Positions 30,268-39,507 are shown, numbered from the stretch's first letter. The stretch is DNA of 64,000 nt from an uncultured Oscillospiraceae bacterium (GCA_934465295.1 CAKSKU010000007.1:1-64000); one strand, 5' to 3'. Program-made: numbers and translations. Notes: a model not told the origin generated them from the letters alone.

Positions 30268-31545
30268 TTATTCAGCGGCTTTTGCCTTTTCAACCTCCGC
30301 CGCAAGGTTTGTCTTTGCCGTAGAAAGCATAAGCTTTATTCTGTTTTCCTGATTAACCTTTGTTGCGCCGGGGTCATAGTCGATAGCAACGATATTCGCA
30401 TCGGGATAAACGTTTCGTATCTTTCTTATCATACCCTTACCGATGATGTGGTTCGGCAGACAGCCGAACGGCTGCGCACATATAATATTGTTTACGCCGC
30501 TGCCGATAAGCTCGACCATTTCGGCGGTAAGAAGCCAGCCCTCGCCCATTTTATTCGCAGGCGAAACATACTCTTTGCTGTTTTCCTTTGTTTCGTCAAA
30601 GTGTGCAGGCGCTCTGAAGCGTGAATCCTCGAATGCCTTTATCATTATATCCTGCATCTTTTTGAGAAATGCTTCAAGCGCACCCGAAGCGATGTATTTT
30701 TTATATGCAACGTGATAAAGCTGCGTGTCAACAACGTGGTGATCGCACATAAAGATGATGAAGTCGAGAAGTCCCGGAACAACGGGTTCAACATCTTCAC
30801 CGCGCAGGAATTCTTCAAGACAGTTGTTGCCGAGCGGCGCATACTTGATGTAAATTTCGCCGACAATTCCGACTCTCGCCTTTACGCTCGGAGTATAAGC
30901 TATCTTTTCAAAATCCTTTACCATTTGGAAAGCGTTTTTCTTGAACGAACCAATAGCAAAGCCCTCTTTGATGAGCCTGTTCTGCCAGTCCTCAATGAGC
31001 TTGTCCGTTTCGCCCTTGTTGTTTTCGTAAGGACGGACCTGATTTCCTGCCCACATAAGGATATCACCGTAGCAAATGCCGACAATAAGATCCTGCAAAA
31101 GCGGGAGCGAAAGCTTGAAGCCGGGGTTCTTTTCAAGGTTTGCGATATTGAGCGAAACAACGGGAACGAATTCCATCTTGTTGTTTTTGAGTGCTTTTCT
31201 GAGCAGATTTATGTAGTTTGAAGCCCTGCAGCCGCCGCCCGTCTGGGTTATCATAAGAGCGGTCTTGTGAATGTCATATTCACCCGATTTGAGTGCGTCC
31301 ATCATCTGACCGATAACGAGAAGCGCAGGGTAGCATGTGTCGTTGTGAACATTTCGCAGTCCCTCATCAACGACCTTTCTGCCCGTTGAAGTGAGCAGCT
31401 TCATTCTATATCCATGGTTATTGAAAATTTTTACAATAAGAGAAAAATGAATGGGGAGCATCTGCGGAACAAGGATCGTGTATTCCTGACGCATTTCTTC
31501 GGTGAAAAGCAAGCGTCCCTGTTCATTATATACGAGTTCAGCCAT
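30268..31545 (-). CDS. 2-hydroxyacyl-CoA dehydratase-related protein (HgdB/DUF2229-like)
   Basis: 425 residues. YTILVPQMLPIHFSLIVKIF, RNVHNDTCYPALLVIGQMMD, TQTGGGCRASNYINLLRKAL, VGIVGEIYIKYAPLGNNCLE and QPFGCLPNHIIGKGMIRKIR are the blocks of the C-terminal component in the large activase-dehydratase proteins of Clostridia. Conserved cysteines (NDTCYPA, GGGCRAS, FGCLPNH) probably ligate an iron-sulfur cluster. In most relatives it is paired or fused with a BadF-type ATPase activator, absent here on both sides. The substrate is unknown. Start after AAAGGAG; promoter TTGACG-17-TATAAT. Confidence 0.8.
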   Translation of the reverse strand: MAELVYNEQGRLLFTEEMRQEYTILVPQMLPIHFSLIVKIFNNHGYRMKLLTSTGRKVVDEGLRNVHNDTCYPALLVIGQMMDALKSGEYDIHKTALMITQTGGGCRASNYINLLRKALKNNKMEFVPVVSLNIANLEKNPGFKLSLPLLQDLIVGICYGDILMWAGNQVRPYENNKGETDKLIEDWQNRLIKEGFAIGSFKKNAFQMVKDFEKIAYTPSVKARVGIVGEIYIKYAPLGNNCLEEFLRGEDVEPVVPGLLDFIIFMCDHHVVDTQLYHVAYKKYIASGALEAFLKKMQDIMIKAFEDSRFRAPAHFDETKENSKEYVSPANKMGEGWLLTAEMVELIGSGVNNIICAQPFGCLPNHIIGKGMIRKIRNVYPDANIVAIDYDPGATKVNQENRIKLMLSTAKTNLAAEVEKAKAAE

Positions 31546-31596
31546 TAAAAATAAGCTCCTTTGCTTTGAAACGATATTATTATGCTTATTATATAC

Positions 31597-31625
31597 ATTA
31601 TACCACAGTAAGCGATTTTCGTCAA
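31597..31625 (-). promoter_or_regulatory. Promoter of the dehydratase-like gene
   Basis: Minus strand TTGACG (31625-31620), 17-bp spacer, TATAAT (31602-31597). Confidence 0.7.
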
Positions 31626-31699
31626 TACCGCAGCAGCTTTTTTACATTATTTCAAATCCGACAATATTTAAACAAAAGTCAAAAAATACAATACATTAA

Positions 31700-31915
31700 T
31701 GAGAGACATTTCCCCACATCGCAGGCGTGTTAGACGCCGAAAATTGCTGACGCAATCGGGACGGGCAACCCGTCCCCTACATTAATATTTGTTCAACACA
31801 GCAATTCGCAAACGGTCGGATATAGAAATCCGCCCCTACGGAAATCGGTGTTTCACCATAAATTTGCGGAGCAAAAATAATTCCGAATTCCGCATTCCGA
31901 ATTCCGAATTTTATG
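31700..31915. repeat. Intergenic repeat-like segment
   Basis: Contains GGGACGGGCAACCCGTCCCC (a self-complementary hairpin), ATATAGAAATCCGCCCCTAC, and at the right end tandem ATTCCGAATTCCGCATTCCG units like those bounding the composite repeats. No coding frame. It abuts the galU stop codon. Confidence 0.55.
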
Positions 31916-32788
31916 TTATAGTCTTTCCGCAAGTTCCTTTAAGTATAATGCAAGCTCCCCTTTAAGCTCGTCATGCATAAGTCCGACTTCGAGCGAAGCC
32001 TTGATGATGCCAAGCCTGCTGCCCATATCGAAACGCTTCCCCGTAAAGTCAACGCCGATCATTCCATCGGAAACAGCCACCTCACGCATTGCGTCCGTGA
32101 GTTGAAGCTCACCGCCCTTGCCTTTCGGTATCCTGCGCAGGATATCGAATATATTCGGTTCAAGTATGCACCGCCCGAGAATGGAAAAATCGGAGAACTC
32201 CTCTCCCCTCTGCGGCTTTTCTATCATATCGGAAACGGCGTAAAGCCTGCTTTCGCCCATCGGTTCAAGCTTCATCGAGTTGTATTTGCAGATATCCTCA
32301 CGGGGAACACGGTTTATGCCGACAACACTCCTGCCGTATTTTTCATAAGCACGGGCAAGCTGTCCGATCGCAGGGTCTTCGCCGATTATCACATCATCGC
32401 CGTACAGCACGGCAAAAGGCTCGCCGTCCGCAAAGCTTTCCGCACAGAGTATTGCACCGCCAAGTCCCGTCTGGAACGGCTGACGGACGAATGTGAACCT
32501 TGCCGACGAGGATATCCCCTTTAATTCTTCAAGCAGCTCGGTCTTTCCGCTCTCCGCAAGCTTTGCTTCAAGCTCGGGCGAACGGTCGAAATGATCTTCG
32601 ATAGCCGTTTTCCCCCTCGCCGTAACGATGAGGATATCGGTCATACCTACCGCTGCACACTCCTCTGCGATGTACTGTATCGCAGGCTTGTCCACAATGG
32701 GTATCATTTCCTTCGGGACTGCCTTAGTCGCAGGGAGAAGCCTTGTTCCAAGACCGCCTGCGGTTATTACCGCCTTTTTAATCTTCAT
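31916..32788 (-). CDS. galU: UTP-glucose-1-phosphate uridylyltransferase
   Basis: 290 residues. Makes UDP-glucose for glycolipids, wall polysaccharide and galactose use. AGGLGTRLLPATKAVPKEMI (nucleotide-binding, about 10-29), VDKPAIQYIAEEC, FTFVRQPFQTGLGGAILCAE, AVLYGDDVIIGED (about 125-137) and FTGKRFDMGSRLGIIKASLE are the GalU signatures. The ATG at 32788 follows GGACAGGGG. 33 bp downstream of the RING-type gene on the same strand, so possibly co-transcribed. Confidence 0.93.
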   Translation of the reverse strand: MKIKKAVITAGGLGTRLLPATKAVPKEMIPIVDKPAIQYIAEECAAVGMTDILIVTARGKTAIEDHFDRSPELEAKLAESGKTELLEELKGISSSARFTFVRQPFQTGLGGAILCAESFADGEPFAVLYGDDVIIGEDPAIGQLARAYEKYGRSVVGINRVPREDICKYNSMKLEPMGESRLYAVSDMIEKPQRGEEFSDFSILGRCILEPNIFDILRRIPKGKGGELQLTDAMREVAVSDGMIGVDFTGKRFDMGSRLGIIKASLEVGLMHDELKGELALYLKELAERL

Positions 32789-32821
32789 TTTACCCCTGTC
32801 CTTTCGGTATAAAACCGTAGT

Positions 32822-33814
32822 TTACGACATCGTGCCGAGAAGAAAGCTCATACTGAACACCATATAAAATACAACATAAATGCATATAAAAAGTGCAAGC
32901 CAACCGCCCGATGTGCCGCCCTTTGAACGGAGGGTCTGACGTATCGTGAGCGGAGTTGTCGCAGCCTTTATCTTCGCTGTGCGCTTTACCGCAGTCTTGT
33001 AGTAAATTTTGTTCGCAAAAGCACCGAAGAAAAACATCGCCGCATACATAAGCACATACGAAAGAACACTCAGCATATTAAAAGCCGTGCTTCGTATATC
33101 AAAGCCCTGTGCGAACTGCGATACCGCACCCAGATCCATTCCGGCAAGGATAGGTATATACTGCGGTATCATAAAAACCACCCTTACAATGAGAGCCGCC
33201 AGTGCGATAAGCGGCATCCTTCGGTAGGAAAAGTACATCTCAGGGATAAGCATAGCCGAGAAATTCCAGCTGAGAGAGCTGCCCGTGTCCTTGAAACGCT
33301 TGAAATTCGGGAGATAATAGTGAGTGTTGCTGCCGACATAATCAGCAAGCTCACAAAGGCGAACGCCGTCAAAATCCTCATCGGGATTGTATCCGCAGAG
33401 AGGGTCGGTGAAGTTGATAAGGTACGGTTCAAGATTTATCCCGCCGAAGTCACCGTCATTCTTCATCGCCTCTTCCATATTTTTGCGAAGCTCTTCATTG
33501 TGGCGTTCGAGCGCAGGCATCGGCGAACCGCATCTGCCGCAGAAAGCCGTCAGCTTCGGGTTGACATATCCGCATCTCGGGCATACGCAGTCCTTTTCGG
33601 GGTCGTCGTCTGTGATATCGGTCGGAACACCCGTGTCGGGCATAGGCTTCCAGCTGCGATGCGCCTTGTGAAGCTCGGTATTGACGCAGCTTCCGTATTT
33701 CTCGTAGCAGGCTCTGTGGTAGGGCGTTCCGCATTCGGGACAGACTACGATATCATCGCCCTCCCTGAACTGCTCACTGCAGACGATGCATCTGCTTCCT
33801 GTATAATCAGCCAT
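32822..33814 (-). CDS. Bacterial RING-type zinc finger membrane protein
   Basis: 330 residues. The N-terminus has a treble-clef RING-like array: CIVCSEQFREGDDIVVCPEC then GTPYHRACYEKYGSC (ligands about Cys9, Cys12, Cys24, Cys27, His32, Cys35, with further Cys). A second zinc ribbon, CVCPRCGYVNPKLTAFCGRC, is at about 76-95. A linker of about 100 residues is followed by three to four hydrophobic helices (about 205-225, 240-280, 305-328). This matches the prokaryotic RING finger architecture fused to membrane helices. Ubiquitin-like activity is not implied by sequence; a stress or envelope role is possible. Promoter TTGTTA-17-TATACT upstream. Confidence 0.78.
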   Translation of the reverse strand: MADYTGSRCIVCSEQFREGDDIVVCPECGTPYHRACYEKYGSCVNTELHKAHRSWKPMPDTGVPTDITDDDPEKDCVCPRCGYVNPKLTAFCGRCGSPMPALERHNEELRKNMEEAMKNDGDFGGINLEPYLINFTDPLCGYNPDEDFDGVRLCELADYVGSNTHYYLPNFKRFKDTGSSLSWNFSAMLIPEMYFSYRRMPLIALAALIVRVVFMIPQYIPILAGMDLGAVSQFAQGFDIRSTAFNMLSVLSYVLMYAAMFFFGAFANKIYYKTAVKRTAKIKAATTPLTIRQTLRSKGGTSGGWLALFICIYVVFYMVFSMSFLLGTMS

Positions 33815-33850
33815 TTATAATAACTCCTTGATCGCTTTTTTATTTATAAT

Positions 33851-33879
33851 AGTATATCACAACCATTTTGAAATAACAA
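33851..33879 (-). promoter_or_regulatory. Promoter of the RING-type gene
   Basis: Minus strand TTGTTA (33879-33874), 17-bp spacer, TATACT (33856-33851). Confidence 0.55.
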
Positions 33880-33931
33880 GGAGTGCGCCGATAGTTTCAT
33901 CTGTTTTTCACAATATTGTATAAAAAATATG

Positions 33932-33960
33932 TTGATAATTAACAGCCCCCGTGCTATAAT
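33932..33960 (+). promoter_or_regulatory. Promoter of the TVP38-HAD-uvrC operon
   Basis: TTGATA (33932-33937), 17-bp spacer, TATAAT (33955-33960). An AAAGGA ribosome binding site follows at 33997. Confidence 0.75.
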
Positions 33961-34014
33961 AGCGTTAGGAAAAATTACGCCGCACACCTTATTCAGAAAG
34001 GATATGACCCCCGA

Positions 34015-34746
34015 ATGACAGACGAAAAAAGCACCGACCTGCGTGAAAGGATAACAAAAATAGCAAAGGCAGCGTTCGCCGTTGCTCCCTTTATAATGAT
34101 AGCGATATGCGCCGTGCTGTATTTCACGACCTTCCGCAGCATAACCGCCGAACAGCTTTTGCAGTACACGCCGAAAAATATATGGCTCGCAGCGATCGTT
34201 ATAATCGCAATGTTCTCACTGAAATCGCTTACGTTCTTCTTCCCGATGATAGCCATTATGACCGCCTGCGGAATGACTGCACCGAATATATGGGCGGCGC
34301 TTGCGATAAACACGATAGGCATTTTCTGTATGATGAACATTCCCTACCTCATCGGAAAGTTCGCACAGAGAGAATATGTTGAAAAGCTCATTATGAAGCA
34401 TAAAAAAATGCACGAGATCATCAGCCTTAATATGTCGAACGGCGTATTCTTTGCATTTTTTCTGCGAATAATAAACTGTCTGCCATACGATGTCGTGAGT
34501 ATGTTCCTCGGCTCGGTCAATATGAAGTGGCGTGACTATATTATAGGCTCGATGCTCGGAACGCTCCCCGGAATGATATGCTGTACATTTATGGGAAATT
34601 ACCTTGACGATCCGCTCTCGGCGAAATTCATTCTCTCCGTTGCAATAAATGTCGGAATTTCGGTCGTTTGCGGCATCAGCTACTTAATTTATGCAAGAAA
34701 ACGCAGAAAGGAACTTTCTTTAAATGATAAAACTGATAGCGTCTGA
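34015..34746 (+). CDS. TVP38/TMEM64 (VTT-domain) family membrane protein
   Basis: 243 residues. About six membrane segments: KAAFAVAPFIMIAICAVLYF, IWLAAIVIIAMFSLKSLTFF, FPMIAIMTACGMTAPNIWAA, then the conserved region FFAFFLRIINCLPYDVVSMF and MKWRDYIIGSMLGTLPGMIC, matching the VTT motif F-x-x-R-x-x-P-x-x-P-x-D (here R-I-I-N-C-L-P-Y-D). The family is linked to lipid scrambling or transport. The ATG at 34015 follows GAAAGGATATG. Its 3' end overlaps the HAD gene by 23 bp. Confidence 0.85.
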   Translation: MTDEKSTDLRERITKIAKAAFAVAPFIMIAICAVLYFTTFRSITAEQLLQYTPKNIWLAAIVIIAMFSLKSLTFFFPMIAIMTACGMTAPNIWAALAINTIGIFCMMNIPYLIGKFAQREYVEKLIMKHKKMHEIISLNMSNGVFFAFFLRIINCLPYDVVSMFLGSVNMKWRDYIIGSMLGTLPGMICCTFMGNYLDDPLSAKFILSVAINVGISVVCGISYLIYARKRRKELSLNDKTDSV

Positions 34747-35527
34747 TATGGACGGAACTCTTCTCAATGATAAAAAGGAATTTCCGCACGATTTTGATGA
34801 AGTGCTGGACAAGCTTTGCGAAAAGAACATACACTTCGTTGTCGCAAGCGGACGTTCCTATTCCACGCTTAAGCTCAACTTTGAGGGAAAGCTCGATAAG
34901 CTCGACTTTATCTGCGATAACGGTGCTTACGTTATCGTGAACGGTGAGCTTGTAAGTATGAGCCTGCTCAAAAAAAGCTGCGTTAAGCACCTTATCGAAA
35001 TCTGTCGGGGAATGGACAGAGTAACGCCCGTTCTGTGCGGCGTACACGGAACTTATTTCGAGCGCAGGGACGAGGAATTCTATCACGAAGTAACACGCTA
35101 CTACCTCCATTATACCTGCGTTGACGATATCGCCGCAGTCGATGATGATATCTTCAAGATCGCCGTCTGCGACTATAACGGTGCGGAAAAGAACGTCTAC
35201 CCCATTGTCGCAAAGGAATTCGCCGAGGATTTCACCGTCGCCGTCACGGGTCCGAAGTGGATCGACATTATGAACAAGGGCATAAACAAGGGTGCGGCTC
35301 TGAAGGAGATCCGTGAGCATCTCGGCATCTCGCCCGAGGAAACAATGGCGTTCGGCGACTATTTCAACGATGTTGAGCTTCTGCAAAATGCAGGATACGG
35401 CTTCGTGATGAAAAACGCCCACCCTGATATGCGGCAATATGGCAAATACACCGCCGAAAGCAACAATGACGAGGGCGTAACAAAGGCAATCAGGCAGTAT
35501 GTGCTGAAAGAGGATAACAATGAATGA
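34724..35527 (+). CDS. Cof-type HAD-IIB hydrolase
   Basis: 267 residues. Haloacid dehalogenase phosphatase with motif I ASDMDGTLLNDKKEF (about 5-19), motif II VVASGRS (about 40-46), Lys in NKGINKGAALKEI and motif IV MAFGDYFNDVELLQNAGYGF (about 208-227). The substrate is probably a sugar or cofactor phosphate; not predictable. It overlaps both neighbours: 23 bp with the TVP38 gene and 8 bp with uvrC, so the three genes form a tight operon. Confidence 0.88.
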   Translation: MIKLIASDMDGTLLNDKKEFPHDFDEVLDKLCEKNIHFVVASGRSYSTLKLNFEGKLDKLDFICDNGAYVIVNGELVSMSLLKKSCVKHLIEICRGMDRVTPVLCGVHGTYFERRDEEFYHEVTRYYLHYTCVDDIAAVDDDIFKIAVCDYNGAEKNVYPIVAKEFAEDFTVAVTGPKWIDIMNKGINKGAALKEIREHLGISPEETMAFGDYFNDVELLQNAGYGFVMKNAHPDMRQYGKYTAESNNDEGVTKAIRQYVLKEDNNE

Positions 35528-37352
35528 GCGTCTTCCCTACCTGCGTGAAAAAACATCACTCCTGACGACTTCACCGGGTGTTTACCGAATGAGGGACAAA
35601 ACGGGGCATATCATCTACATCGGCAAGGCGAAAAATCTCCGCAACCGTGTCACGAGCTATTTCTGCAAGTCGCCCGACCACACGCCTAAGGTCGCAAAAA
35701 TGGTCTCCAACGTCTATGACTATGATTTCATCGTCACCGACTCGGAGTATGAAGCTCTCGTCCTCGAATGTTCGCTTATAAAACAGCATAAACCAAAGTA
35801 TAATATCCTTTTGAAAGACGATAAGGGTTACAGCTATATCAAAATTTCCGACGAAAAATTTCCCCGTATCACTTATGAGCTTCAGAAAAACGGCGAGGGA
35901 AAATATATCGGACCTTATACAAGCTCATTCGTCGCAAGCCAGACCGCAAAGGAAGTCAACAAGGTCTTTATGCTCCCGACCTGCAAAAAGGTCTTTCCCC
36001 GAGACTTCGGCAAGGGCAGACCCTGCCTGAATTATCATATCAAGCAGTGTATGGGGCTTTGTATGGGAAAGATATCCTGCGATGAGTATAATTCTATCAT
36101 CGCACAGGCGGAGGAGTATATCGCAAGCGGCTCGGAGGCTTCGGTCGAAAGCCTTACCCAAAAGATGAACGAAGCCGCAGAAAACCTCGAATTTGAACGT
36201 GCGGCTTCGCTCCGTGACCGCATTAATGCGATCAAAAAAGCCGCCGACAGCCAGAAAATAATCAACGAGGATATGCGTGATACCGACATTATCGCCGCCG
36301 CACAGAACGGAAGCAACGCCTGTGTCGCAATTCTCCAGTACCGAGGCGGCAGGCTCACCGACCGAAGCGAGCTTCCCGTAGGCGAGATCGACGATACCGC
36401 CGTTATGATACAGGATTTCATCACGGCTTTCTATACAACGCCCGAATCCATTCCCCGTGAGGTCATCACCGAGGAAGAAATCCCCGATGCCGAAATGATA
36501 ACACGGCTTCTCCGTGAAAAAAGCGGTCACGCTGTCGATATTTTCTCCCGAACAAGGGGAAATGGTCTGAAGCTTATCACAATGGCAAAGGAAAACGCCA
36601 GCGAATCCCTCGCAATAAAGGTCGGAAGAACGGGCGCAGAGATAGTCGCACTTGAACAGCTCGCAAAGCTTCTTGGGCTGAAAGATCCGCCAATGTACAT
36701 CGAATCCTACGATATCTCGAACCTCGCAAGCTCCGCAATGGTCGCAGGTATGATAGTCTTTGAGAACGGCAGACCGAACAAGAAAGCCTATAAAAAATTC
36801 ACGATAAAAGAAACCGCAATACAGAACGACTATGCATCGATGCGTGAAGTTCTGGAACGCCGATTCAAGCATTATAAGGACGAAAGCGAAACAGACGAGG
36901 GCTTCTGCCGCCTGCCCGACCTTATCCTCCTCGACGGCGGCAAGGGTCAGGTCAACGCCGTTGAACCAATCCTGCGTGAAATGGGCATCAACGTTCCCCT
37001 CTTCGGTATGGTAAAGGACAATAAGCACCGCACAAGAGCCATCGCAACGGGTGGCGGCGAGATCGCCATAAGCGAAAACAAAGCCGCATTTATGCTCCTG
37101 ACCCGAATACAGGACGAAGTCCACCGCTATTCGATAACCTATCAGCGCAAAAAGCACAGCAAGCAGTCGTTCAGCCTTGAGATCACGAAAATAAAAGGCA
37201 TCGGCGATAAAAAAGCGGAAAAGCTCCTCTCCCGATTTAAGACCAAGGACGAGCTGAAAAAAGCCACAGTTGAGGATATCGCAAAAGCCGCAGGGATAAA
37301 TATTCAGCTTGCACAGGAAGTCAAAACGTTTATCGAGAACGAGTATAGATAA
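35520..37352 (+). CDS. uvrC: UvrABC excinuclease subunit C
   Basis: 610 residues. Makes both incisions in nucleotide excision repair. N-terminal GIY-YIG nuclease SPGVYRMRDKTGHIIYIGKA (about 19-38), Cys-rich segment GRPCLNYHIKQCMGLCMGKI (about 167-186), UVR domain EAAENLEFERAASLRDRINA (about 215-234), the RNase H-like C-terminal nuclease with LPDLILLDGGKGQVNAV, and helix-hairpin-helix repeats (IKGIGDKKAEKLLSRF, VEDIAKAAGI). Length is normal. The start overlaps the HAD gene by 8 bp. A composite repeat begins directly after the stop codon. Confidence 0.95.
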   Translation: MNERLPYLREKTSLLTTSPGVYRMRDKTGHIIYIGKAKNLRNRVTSYFCKSPDHTPKVAKMVSNVYDYDFIVTDSEYEALVLECSLIKQHKPKYNILLKDDKGYSYIKISDEKFPRITYELQKNGEGKYIGPYTSSFVASQTAKEVNKVFMLPTCKKVFPRDFGKGRPCLNYHIKQCMGLCMGKISCDEYNSIIAQAEEYIASGSEASVESLTQKMNEAAENLEFERAASLRDRINAIKKAADSQKIINEDMRDTDIIAAAQNGSNACVAILQYRGGRLTDRSELPVGEIDDTAVMIQDFITAFYTTPESIPREVITEEEIPDAEMITRLLREKSGHAVDIFSRTRGNGLKLITMAKENASESLAIKVGRTGAEIVALEQLAKLLGLKDPPMYIESYDISNLASSAMVAGMIVFENGRPNKKAYKKFTIKETAIQNDYASMREVLERRFKHYKDESETDEGFCRLPDLILLDGGKGQVNAVEPILREMGINVPLFGMVKDNKHRTRAIATGGGEIAISENKAAFMLLTRIQDEVHRYSITYQRKKHSKQSFSLEITKIKGIGDKKAEKLLSRFKTKDELKKATVEDIAKAAGINIQLAQEVKTFIENEYR

Positions 37353-38203
37353 CAACCAAGCTAAAGTTTAGGTCAAGCCTTTTCAAAGGCTTGCAGGGGT
37401 CAAGGGGGCAGGGAACCCCTGCAGGAAGTTCGTATACACTTTATGTCGGGCTGTTGATTTACTGCTCGGTACCGTTAGTAGATGCGCAGAAGAGAGTCTA
37501 CCGGGCAGAGCCCCCTTGTCGCTCTCCGCAGAAGCGAAACTCCCTAAACTGACAGTCAAGGCATTGCCGCAATAGAACAATATCTAACAGCTAAAAAAGG
37601 TGCAATTCACACGAAAAAAGGCAAAACGAACTATGAAAAACACAGTTTCGTAAACCCCAAAAATGTGAATTGCGCCAATTCTTTTTTCTTAAAACAAACT
37701 ATCCTCGGCGTGAAATGCGCAGAGCAAAAGCGATAAGCATTTCACTCCGACAACGTTTGAACAGCGGCGGCGTGGAATATGAACGGCAAAAAGACATTTT
37801 AACGCAGGGTCAGATATTGAATCTGCCGATGACGAAATTTGTTGTTTTTACTGATATACTCCACCGCTGTTCATACTGCGTTTTACCATTCATACAGCGT
37901 TGAAGCTTCAAATCCACTCACTTCGTTCGTAGATTTTCGCTTCAAGGATAGTTTGTTTGAGGAAAACAGAATAGGCGCAATTCACATTATTGGTTTTACG
38001 AAACTGATTTCTCATAGTTCGTTTTACCTTTTTTGTATGAATTGCGCCTTTTGATTTGATAGTGATTACGCTATTTTAGCAAGCTTTGAGCTGTTAGTTT
38101 AGGGTGTTTCGCTCTCTGCGGAGAGCGACAAGGTGGCTCTGCCCCCTTGACCCCTCGCAAGCTGTGCTCAGCATGACCAGCTGGATAGCTTCGCATCACT
38201 GAA
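37353..38203. repeat. Composite long inverted repeat, copy 2 (core inverted)
   Basis: About 850 bp between convergent uvrC and eno. Outer arms carry CTTTTCAAAGGCTTGCAGGG, GTCGCTCTCCGCAGAAGCGA and on the right GCTCTCTGCGGAGAGCGACA. The inner GTGCAATTCAC / GTGAATTGCGCC hairpins recur at about 37600-37677 and 37975-38047. The core sequence AATCCACTCACTTCGTTCGT at about 37911 is in the opposite orientation to copies 1 and 3. The left arm contains an extra stretch at about 37420-37500 (GAACCCCTGCAGGAAGTTCG onward) lacking in the others. Confidence 0.8.
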
Positions 38204-38211
38204 AGTCTTTT

Positions 38212-39507
38212 TTACTTCATAAAGCTGAATGCGTTCTTGCCGGGGTAAACTGCGCTTGCACCGAGCTGTTCTTCGATACGGATAAGCTGATTATACTTAG
38301 CTGTACGCTCGCTTCTGCTCGGTGCGCCTGTCTTGATCTGGCAGGTATTCAATGCTACTGCGAGGTCTGCGATAGTTGTATCCTCGGTCTCGCCCGAACG
38401 GTGGGAAGCAATTGCTGTATAGCCTGCCTTATGTGCCATTTTGATCGCTTCGAGTGTTTCGGAAACAGAGCCGATCTGGTTGAGCTTGATGAGGATAGAG
38501 TTTCCGCAGCCGAGGGAGATACCCTTTGCAAGACGTTCTGTATTTGTTACGAAGAGGTCATCACCTACAAGCTGAACCTTTCCGCCAAGCTCCTTGGTCA
38601 TGATCTGCCAGCCTTCCCAGTCTTCCTCGTCAAGACCGTCCTCGATGGAGTAGATCGGGTACTTTTCGCAGAGCTGCGCCCAATGAGCGACAAGCTCGGC
38701 AGATGTGAAGTCCTTGCCCGACTTCGGGAGATGATACTTGCCCTTTTCGCCGCTCTTCCACTCGGAGGAAGCTGCGTCCATTGCAAGAACGAAGTCCTCA
38801 CCGGGCTTGTATCCTGCCTTTTCAACTGCGCTGAGGATATATTGGATAGCTTCTTCGTCGCTTGCGAGATCGGGAGCGAAGCCGCCCTCATCGCCGACAG
38901 ATGTTGCAAGTCCCTTGCTCTTTAAGAGTGCTGCGAGGGCGTGGAAAACTTCCGTACACCGGCGGAGTCCTTCTGTGAAGCTCTTTGCACCGACAGGCAT
39001 TATCATAAATTCCTGAACATCTACTGTATTTGCTGCGTGTGCGCCGCCGTTGAGAATGTTCATCATAGGAACAGGGAGACGGTTTGCATTCACGCCGCCG
39101 AGAAATCTGTAAAGTGGGATATTGAGTGATGTTGCTGCTGCTCTTGCGCAGGCAATGGAAACTGCAAGGATAGCATTTGCACCGAGCTTGCTCTTATCCT
39201 TAGTGCCGTCAGCGTCGATCATAGCCTTGTCCACAGCATAGATATCGGAAGCATCGATGCCGATAACAGCGTCACGGATAACCGTATTTACGTTGTTTAC
39301 AGCCTTTGAAACGCCCTTGCCGCCAAAGCGTGACTTGTCGCCGTCACGGAGTTCGAGTGCTTCAAATTCACCTGTGGAAGCACCGCTCGGTGCAGCACCT
39401 CTTGCAATTGTTCCGTCAGCGAGCCAAACCTCAGCCTCAACTGTGGGGTTGCCTCTGGAGTCAATGATCTCACGTCCGATGACATTTTCGATCTCAAGAT
39501 AATTCAT
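38212..39507 (-). CDS. eno: Enolase (phosphopyruvate hydratase)
   Basis: 431 residues from the ATG at 39507 (GAGAGG upstream); an in-frame upstream ATG lacks a ribosome binding site. Interconverts 2-phosphoglycerate and phosphoenolpyruvate in glycolysis. Signature elements are EIIDSRGNPTVEAEV, GAPSGASTGEFEALELRDGD, SVGDEGGFAPDLASDEEAIQ, SIEDGLDEEDWEGWQIMT, LVGDDLFVTN, ILIKLNQIGSVSETLEAI and SHRSGETEDTTIADLAVAL, including the catalytic Glu/Lys and Mg-binding Asp/Glu. Single-gene unit with its own promoter and a structured leader of about 140 nt. Confidence 0.97.
   Translation of the reverse strand: MNYLEIENVIGREIIDSRGNPTVEAEVWLADGTIARGAAPSGASTGEFEALELRDGDKSRFGGKGVSKAVNNVNTVIRDAVIGIDASDIYAVDKAMIDADGTKDKSKLGANAILAVSIACARAAATSLNIPLYRFLGGVNANRLPVPMMNILNGGAHAANTVDVQEFMIMPVGAKSFTEGLRRCTEVFHALAALLKSKGLATSVGDEGGFAPDLASDEEAIQYILSAVEKAGYKPGEDFVLAMDAASSEWKSGEKGKYHLPKSGKDFTSAELVAHWAQLCEKYPIYSIEDGLDEEDWEGWQIMTKELGGKVQLVGDDLFVTNTERLAKGISLGCGNSILIKLNQIGSVSETLEAIKMAHKAGYTAIASHRSGETEDTTIADLAVALNTCQIKTGAPSRSERTAKYNQLIRIEEQLGASAVYPGKNAFSFMK

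Noticed and set aside
34676..35437. 253-codon antisense frame over the HAD gene
   Set aside because: Reverse of a gene with all HAD motifs; no start signal.
35925..37355. 476-codon open frame antisense to uvrC
   Set aside because: It mirrors uvrC codons, has no ribosome binding site and no recognisable domain; a by-product of codon bias in a real gene.
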